This document shows positions 7,367 through 10,910 of a DNA stretch of 10,910 bases, one piece after another (position 1 is the stretch's first letter; each line of letters opens with the position of its first letter). The translations under genes were made by a program, and so were the position numbers. The notes below the pieces were generated by a model, which worked only from the letters and a program-made list of their open reading frames with translations, had not been told where the DNA came from and did no database searches. The stretch is from Bacteriovoracaceae bacterium (GTDB lineage: Bacteria > Bdellovibrionota > UBA1018). The stretch covers positions 1 through 10,910 of the forward strand of contig CANFHS010000063.1 of assembly GCA_947446835.1 (NCBI GenBank), given 5' to 3'.

Positions 7367-8320
7367 ATGCCTGCCACCGATCTCCCCCCGGTCCAATTCC
7401 CGTTTCGCCCTGACCAGAAGATCACCGACGTGGTGGCTCGCGGAAAGTTCACGCTTTCGGCCGAAGTCCTGCCGCCCCGGAACGGGGCTGAGCAGCGCCA
7501 GGTGCTGTCGCAGATCCAGGCCCTGATCGGGGCTGGGGCCGAGTTCCTGGCCGTGACCAAAGGTGCCGGAGGCAGCCTCCGCGGCGGCAGCTTGCCCATT
7601 GCCCAGGCCGTGAAGGAGTCGTTCGGGGTTCCCTGCATCGCCCATTTCACGTGCCGCGACCTGACGCCCGCCGAGGTCGAAAACCAGCTCATGGATCACC
7701 ACTACTTCGGGATCCGTAATATCCTGGCCCTGCGGGGCGACCCGCCCGATGGCCAGACCGGCTGGACGCCGCGCGAAGGCGGCTACACGTACGCCCACGA
7801 GCTGATCCGCCAGATCCGGGGGCTGAACCAGGGCCAATTCCTGGAACGCACGGGAGGGCCCGAAGTGGGACCGCGCGAATCCACCGACTTCTGCATCGGA
7901 GCCGCGGCCTATCCCGAACACCCGGACGAGGGCGAGCGCTTCCGCTTCTTCGCCGAAAAGGTCAAGGCCGGGGCCGAATACGGCATCACCGACATGCTTT
8001 TTGATTCCGACCGCTACGCCCGCTTCGTGGAAGGCCTGCAGAGCCGGGGGATTTCGATTCCCATCCTGCCGGGCACGCGGATCCTGAAGAGCCGCGCCCA
8101 GGCCGAGCGCATGATGGCCAAGTTCCGGGTCAACGTGCCCGAGGCCTGGCTGAAGCGGCTGCCCGAGAAGGACGGCCCGGGGGCCCTGGAGGCGGGCCTG
8201 GCGCTTTTCCTGGAGCACGTCGAGGCCCTCAAGCGCCATGGCGCTCCAGGTATCCATCTCTTCGTGATTGCCGACACCGCGGGCGGCGTGGCCGCCCTGG
8301 GGGCTTTGCGCGGCAAATGA
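7367..8320 (+). CDS. metF: 5,10-methylenetetrahydrofolate reductase
   Basis: A 317-residue FAD-dependent TIM-barrel enzyme that reduces methylene-THF to 5-methyl-THF, the methyl donor for methionine synthase. Family blocks are SAEVLPPRNG (31-40; Glu33 matches the catalytic Glu28 of E. coli MetF), AVTKGAGGS (62-70), HFTCRDLT (93-100), NILALRGDPP (118-127; Asp125 matches Asp120), IGAAAYPEHP (177-186), and ILPGTRIL (233-240). Two positions differ from the textbook enzyme. The Gln of the IT-Q-FFFD block is Asp209 here (ITDMLFD), and the C-terminal YTLNR motif is replaced by FVIADTAGG (299-307). ATG 7367 has AAGGG upstream (7355-7359, about 7 nt) and fits the family start; the frame extends upstream only through the previous gene. 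TAGACT (7341-7346), overlapping the upstream stop codon, could be a -10 of its own. It overlaps the next gene by 4 bp. Confidence 0.93.
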   Translation: MPATDLPPVQFPFRPDQKITDVVARGKFTLSAEVLPPRNGAEQRQVLSQIQALIGAGAEFLAVTKGAGGSLRGGSLPIAQAVKESFGVPCIAHFTCRDLTPAEVENQLMDHHYFGIRNILALRGDPPDGQTGWTPREGGYTYAHELIRQIRGLNQGQFLERTGGPEVGPRESTDFCIGAAAYPEHPDEGERFRFFAEKVKAGAEYGITDMLFDSDRYARFVEGLQSRGISIPILPGTRILKSRAQAERMMAKFRVNVPEAWLKRLPEKDGPGALEAGLALFLEHVEALKRHGAPGIHLFVIADTAGGVAALGALRGK

Positions 8321-9027
8321 ACTCCGGCCAACCGGGCATGACCACCTCCTCGCCCTATTCCTGGATCCTCTTCGACGCCGACGAGACGCTCTTCCACTTC
8401 GACTCGTTCCTGGGTCTCAAGGCGCTGTTTTCGGGCTACGAGGCGCACTTCACGGAGCATGACTACCAGGACTACCAGGCCATCAACCTTCCGCTGTGGG
8501 TCGAGTACCAGAACGGCACGATCACGGCGCGCGAGCTGCAGCACCGGCGCTTTGCCAGGTGGGCGCAGCGGTTGCAGGTGTCGCCCGACGAGCTGAACCG
8601 GGGCTTTCTGCTCACCATGGCCGAGATCTGCAGACCGATCGACGGCGCCCGCGAACTGCTGGACTCGCTCCATGGAAAAGCCCGCCTCGGCGTCATCACC
8701 AACGGGTTCTCGGACCTCCAGCAGCTGCGGCTGCAGCGCACGGGCTTCGCGCGGTACTTCGAGCTGGTGGTCATTTCCGAAGAGGTGGGTGTGGCCAAGC
8801 CCCACCCCGGAATCTTTGATCATGCGCTTTCACGGATGGAGAATCCGCGGCGGGAGGCGGTGCTGATGGTCGGCGACAACCCCCACACCGACATCCTGGG
8901 CGGCACCCGCGCAGGGCTCGACACCTGCTGGTTCAACGCCAAGAAGGCCGCCAAGCCCGAGGAAATTGCGCCGACCTACACGGTCACCTCCCTGGCCGAG
9001 CTGCAGGGACTGCTGGCCCGCGCCTGA
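8317..9027 (+). CDS. yjjG: HAD-family pyrimidine 5'-nucleotidase, YjjG type
   Basis: A 236-residue haloacid dehalogenase phosphatase very similar to E. coli YjjG along its length. YjjG dephosphorylates UMP, dUMP, dTMP and non-canonical pyrimidine nucleotides, acting as a house-cleaning enzyme. The HAD motifs are complete: motif I DADET (20-24; nucleophile Asp20, acid/base Asp22), motif II VITNG (126-130), motif III Lys161 in VAKPHP, and motif IV GDNPHTDILGG (186-196). The helical cap includes DYQAINLPLWVEYQNG (52-67), a YjjG hallmark. The ATG at 8317 overlaps the metF stop (ATGA), indicating translational coupling. An ATG at 8338 would lose seven residues and matches the E. coli N-terminus better, so the exact start is open. 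It ends 17 bp from the convergent response regulator gene. Confidence 0.92.
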   Translation: MNSGQPGMTTSSPYSWILFDADETLFHFDSFLGLKALFSGYEAHFTEHDYQDYQAINLPLWVEYQNGTITARELQHRRFARWAQRLQVSPDELNRGFLLTMAEICRPIDGARELLDSLHGKARLGVITNGFSDLQQLRLQRTGFARYFELVVISEEVGVAKPHPGIFDHALSRMENPRREAVLMVGDNPHTDILGGTRAGLDTCWFNAKKAAKPEEIAPTYTVTSLAELQGLLARA

Positions 9028-9044
9028 AGCCGTCGGGTTCGGGC

Positions 9045-9407
9045 TCAGGGCTTCTCGTGCTTGCGGATCAGCGCCAGCAGGTCACCTAGCGCAAAGGGCT
9101 TGGCAATCCATCCCATCGCCCCGACTTCCCGGGCCCTTTGTTCAGCATCGGCCGCGGCAGTCATGACCACGAGCGGGGCCTGGGTTCCATAACGGGCACT
9201 GAATTCCCGGGCAAACTGCCAGCCATCCATTTCCGGCATGACCATGTCCAGGAGGATAACGTTCAGGGGCCCCTCCCGTTCCAGGAACTGCAGTGCCACC
9301 GAGCCGTTTTCCGCCTGGAAGACCCGGTAGCCTTCCCCTTCCAACAGGGCCTGCAGGGCAAAGCGGATATTGGGGTCATCCTCGACGATCAGCACGGTCT
9401 TCGTCAT
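9045..9407 (-). CDS. Single-domain (CheY-like) response regulator
   Basis: A 120-residue protein that is a receiver domain and nothing else. It has the acidic pocket Glu9-Asp10-Asp11, the phospho-acceptor Asp54 in LLDMVMPEMDGW, the switch Thr83 in VVMTAAA, and Lys103 in AKPF. It lacks a DNA-binding or enzymatic output domain, so it would act by protein contact, in a phosphorelay, or as a phosphate sink. Its ATG overlaps the stop of the upstream histidine kinase by 4 bp (ATGA), and a GAGGG lies about 9 nt before the start, so the kinase is very probably its partner. The length is typical for stand-alone receivers. Confidence 0.95.
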   Translation of the reverse strand: MTKTVLIVEDDPNIRFALQALLEGEGYRVFQAENGSVALQFLEREGPLNVILLDMVMPEMDGWQFAREFSARYGTQAPLVVMTAAADAEQRAREVGAMGWIAKPFALGDLLALIRKHEKP

Positions 9408-10910
9408 GGAAGGGAGCCCTCACGGGGAAGCTCGACGGTGAAGGTGCTGCCCTTCCCCGGCTCACTGGACACCCCGATCGTCCCGCCGTGAAGATCGACG
9501 ATGCCACGACAGACCGAAAGGCCCAACCCCAGGCCGCTTTCGCGAGCCGTGGCATCGGACGCTCCCCTGGAAAAGGCATTGAACAGCCCCTTCATCTCCT
9601 GGGGCGGGATACCAGGGCCTTGATCCACCACGGAGACTCGGACCGTCCGCGGCAGGAGTTCCAACCGGACCTCGATCGGGCCTTCTGGCGGTGTGTACTT
9701 CACGGCGTTATCCAGCAGGTTCAGCAGCACCTGGTTGATCCGGAGCGGGTCCATCGTGAGTTCAACCGGCTGCGCGGGCTTCTCGAAGAGGAAGCTTCGC
9801 GCAGGAGCCTGCACTTTCATGTCGTCCACGCACTTCGAGACCAGTGCTGCCAGATCGGCACGAACCCGGCGCAGCTGCAATAGTCCGCGCTCCAGGCGGG
9901 ACACATCCAGAAGGTCGACCACCAGCTGGACCAGTCGATCGGAAGGCTCCTTGAGCCGTTCCAGGGCCCGGGAGTCCGGCAGCTTCCCCGCTTTCAGATC
10001 CTTCTCGGCCAGCTGCAGGAGCAGGGACATGGCGGTCACCGGATTTCGAAGCTCATGAGCCGCGATGTCCAGGAACCTGGCCCGGCTTTGCGCCGCCTCT
10101 TCCGCCTTCTCCTTGGCGATGCGAAGCTCGCTTTCGAGCCGCTTCAGTTCCGTGATGTCGGTGGCGACCCCACCCAGTCCGACGATCTTCCCGTCTAAAT
10201 CCCGCAAGGGGAACTTCGAGGTCATCAGGTGGCGGGGCACGCGGTCATGCTTGCTCATGACGACCTCCTCGGTGAAAAACGGCCGACCGCTCTCGATGAT
10301 TTGCTGGTTCACCTGCAGCAGCTGGTCCGCGATCTCCTTCGGAAAGACGTCATGCAGGGTTTTGCCCAGGACCTGCTCCTTGGTCATTCCGTAAAACCGG
10401 CTCATGGCCTGGTTCAAAAGCGTGAACCGGTGCTGCAGATCGAAGGCAAAAATCACGGAGGGCGTGCTGTCGATGACGTTGCTCAGCAGCTGCTGACTTG
10501 CCCGGAGGCCCCGTTCCGCCAGGCGGCGCTGGGTGTCTTCCAGAAGCACCACCAGGACACCCCCGATGCTGCCGTCCTCCTGCCAGATGGGGCTATAGGA
10601 CAAGGTGAAGTAGGCCTCTTCCGGCTCGTTGTGCCGATGAAGCCGGAAAGGCTGCTGCTCGAAAACCAGGGTCTGCCCCTGGGTCACCACCTTCTCAGCC
10701 ACCGGGCCAATGAAGTCCCAGATCTCGGGCCAAACTTCGCGGGTGGGACGGCCCATGGCCTGCGGATGCTTTCGGCCGGCGATGATTCGGTAAGCATCGT
10801 TGTAGATCAGGTTCAGGTCGTTTCCCCAGAGGATGGCCATCGGAAAGGCACTCGCCAGGATCGTATTGGTCACGACCCGCAAGGCCTGCGGCCAGGCGTC
10901 CAGGGGCCCA
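9404..10910 (-). CDS. PAS-PAS sensor histidine kinase, 5' partial
   Basis: The frame is open to the right edge, with codons before the TTG at 10882 reading G-P-L-D-A-W-P-Q-A, which fits the family's usual lead-in. The start is therefore outside the window. About 501 residues are visible. A first PAS domain (roughly 15-125) has SAFPMAILWG and SYSPIWQEDG. A second (roughly 138-255) has AFDLQHRFTLLNQAMSRFYGMT and ends in TDITELKRLE. A short coiled coil leads to the H-box HELRNP, with phospho-accepting His285 (codon 10055-10057). The HATPase domain follows with an N-box at LLDNAVKY, G1 DQGPGIP and G2 GLGLGL. No transmembrane segment is visible, so sensing is probably cytosolic unless there is one further upstream. 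All catalytic motifs are intact. The gene is co-translated with the receiver gene after it. The signal is unknown. Confidence 0.94.
   Translation of the reverse strand, partial: GPLDAWPQALRVVTNTILASAFPMAILWGNDLNLIYNDAYRIIAGRKHPQAMGRPTREVWPEIWDFIGPVAEKVVTQGQTLVFEQQPFRLHRHNEPEEAYFTLSYSPIWQEDGSIGGVLVVLLEDTQRRLAERGLRASQQLLSNVIDSTPSVIFAFDLQHRFTLLNQAMSRFYGMTKEQVLGKTLHDVFPKEIADQLLQVNQQIIESGRPFFTEEVVMSKHDRVPRHLMTSKFPLRDLDGKIVGLGGVATDITELKRLESELRIAKEKAEEAAQSRARFLDIAAHELRNPVTAMSLLLQLAEKDLKAGKLPDSRALERLKEPSDRLVQLVVDLLDVSRLERGLLQLRRVRADLAALVSKCVDDMKVQAPARSFLFEKPAQPVELTMDPLRINQVLLNLLDNAVKYTPPEGPIEVRLELLPRTVRVSVVDQGPGIPPQEMKGLFNAFSRGASDATARESGLGLGLSVCRGIVDLHGGTIGVSSEPGKGSTFTVELPREGSLP

Noticed and set aside
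7361..8257. A 298-codon open frame on - opposite metF
   Set aside because: Antisense shadow of a well-supported metF; no recognisable domain or start signal.
9028..9044. A possible hairpin (AGCC...GGCT) between yjjG and the receiver gene as a terminator
   Set aside because: The stem is only four base pairs with a large loop and no T-tract, so it is not supportable.

Overview
The window is a gene-dense stretch of a GC-rich bacterial chromosome, roughly two-thirds G+C by eye. It holds nine or ten genes with almost no intergenic space: no gap between genes exceeds about 80 bp. A Sec-type signal peptide on a periplasmic-type Ntn hydrolase suggests a Gram-negative (diderm) host. The gene mix does not fix the phylum; an Acidobacteriota-, Bdellovibrionota- or deltaproteobacteria-like host is a guess, not a finding. 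I see no transposase, phage gene, CRISPR array, tRNA or rRNA, and base composition looks even throughout.

Layout from left to right: the C-terminal activation domain of cobalamin-dependent methionine synthase (MetH, cut by the left edge) overlaps a UROD/MetE-like zinc protein by 17 bp, both on +. A convergent penicillin-acylase-family hydrolase with a signal peptide follows on -. It is divergent from tyrS (tyrosyl-tRNA synthetase, +), with a 61-bp gap that probably holds the promoters of both. tyrS converges on an alpha/beta hydrolase (-); their 56-bp gap is filled by a pair of palindromes that can also fold into one long hairpin. Divergent from the hydrolase, a probable + operon follows: an MddA/NnrU-like membrane methyltransferase, metF (methylenetetrahydrofolate reductase) and a YjjG-type pyrimidine nucleotidase that overlaps metF by ATGA. 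The right end is a - strand two-gene signalling unit: a PAS-PAS histidine kinase (cut by the right edge) whose stop overlaps the start of a receiver-only response regulator.

The recurring theme is one-carbon and methionine metabolism: MetH reactivation, a MetE-like protein, MetF (which makes the methyl-THF that MetH uses) and a methyltransferase resembling methanethiol S-methyltransferase. The other genes are housekeeping or general. I did not find a defence system or a clearly novel multi-gene system. The points most worth a second look are the metH/MetE-like overlap, the double palindrome after tyrS, active-site differences in MetF, and a 10-bp word (GCTTTCGGCC) that occurs six times.
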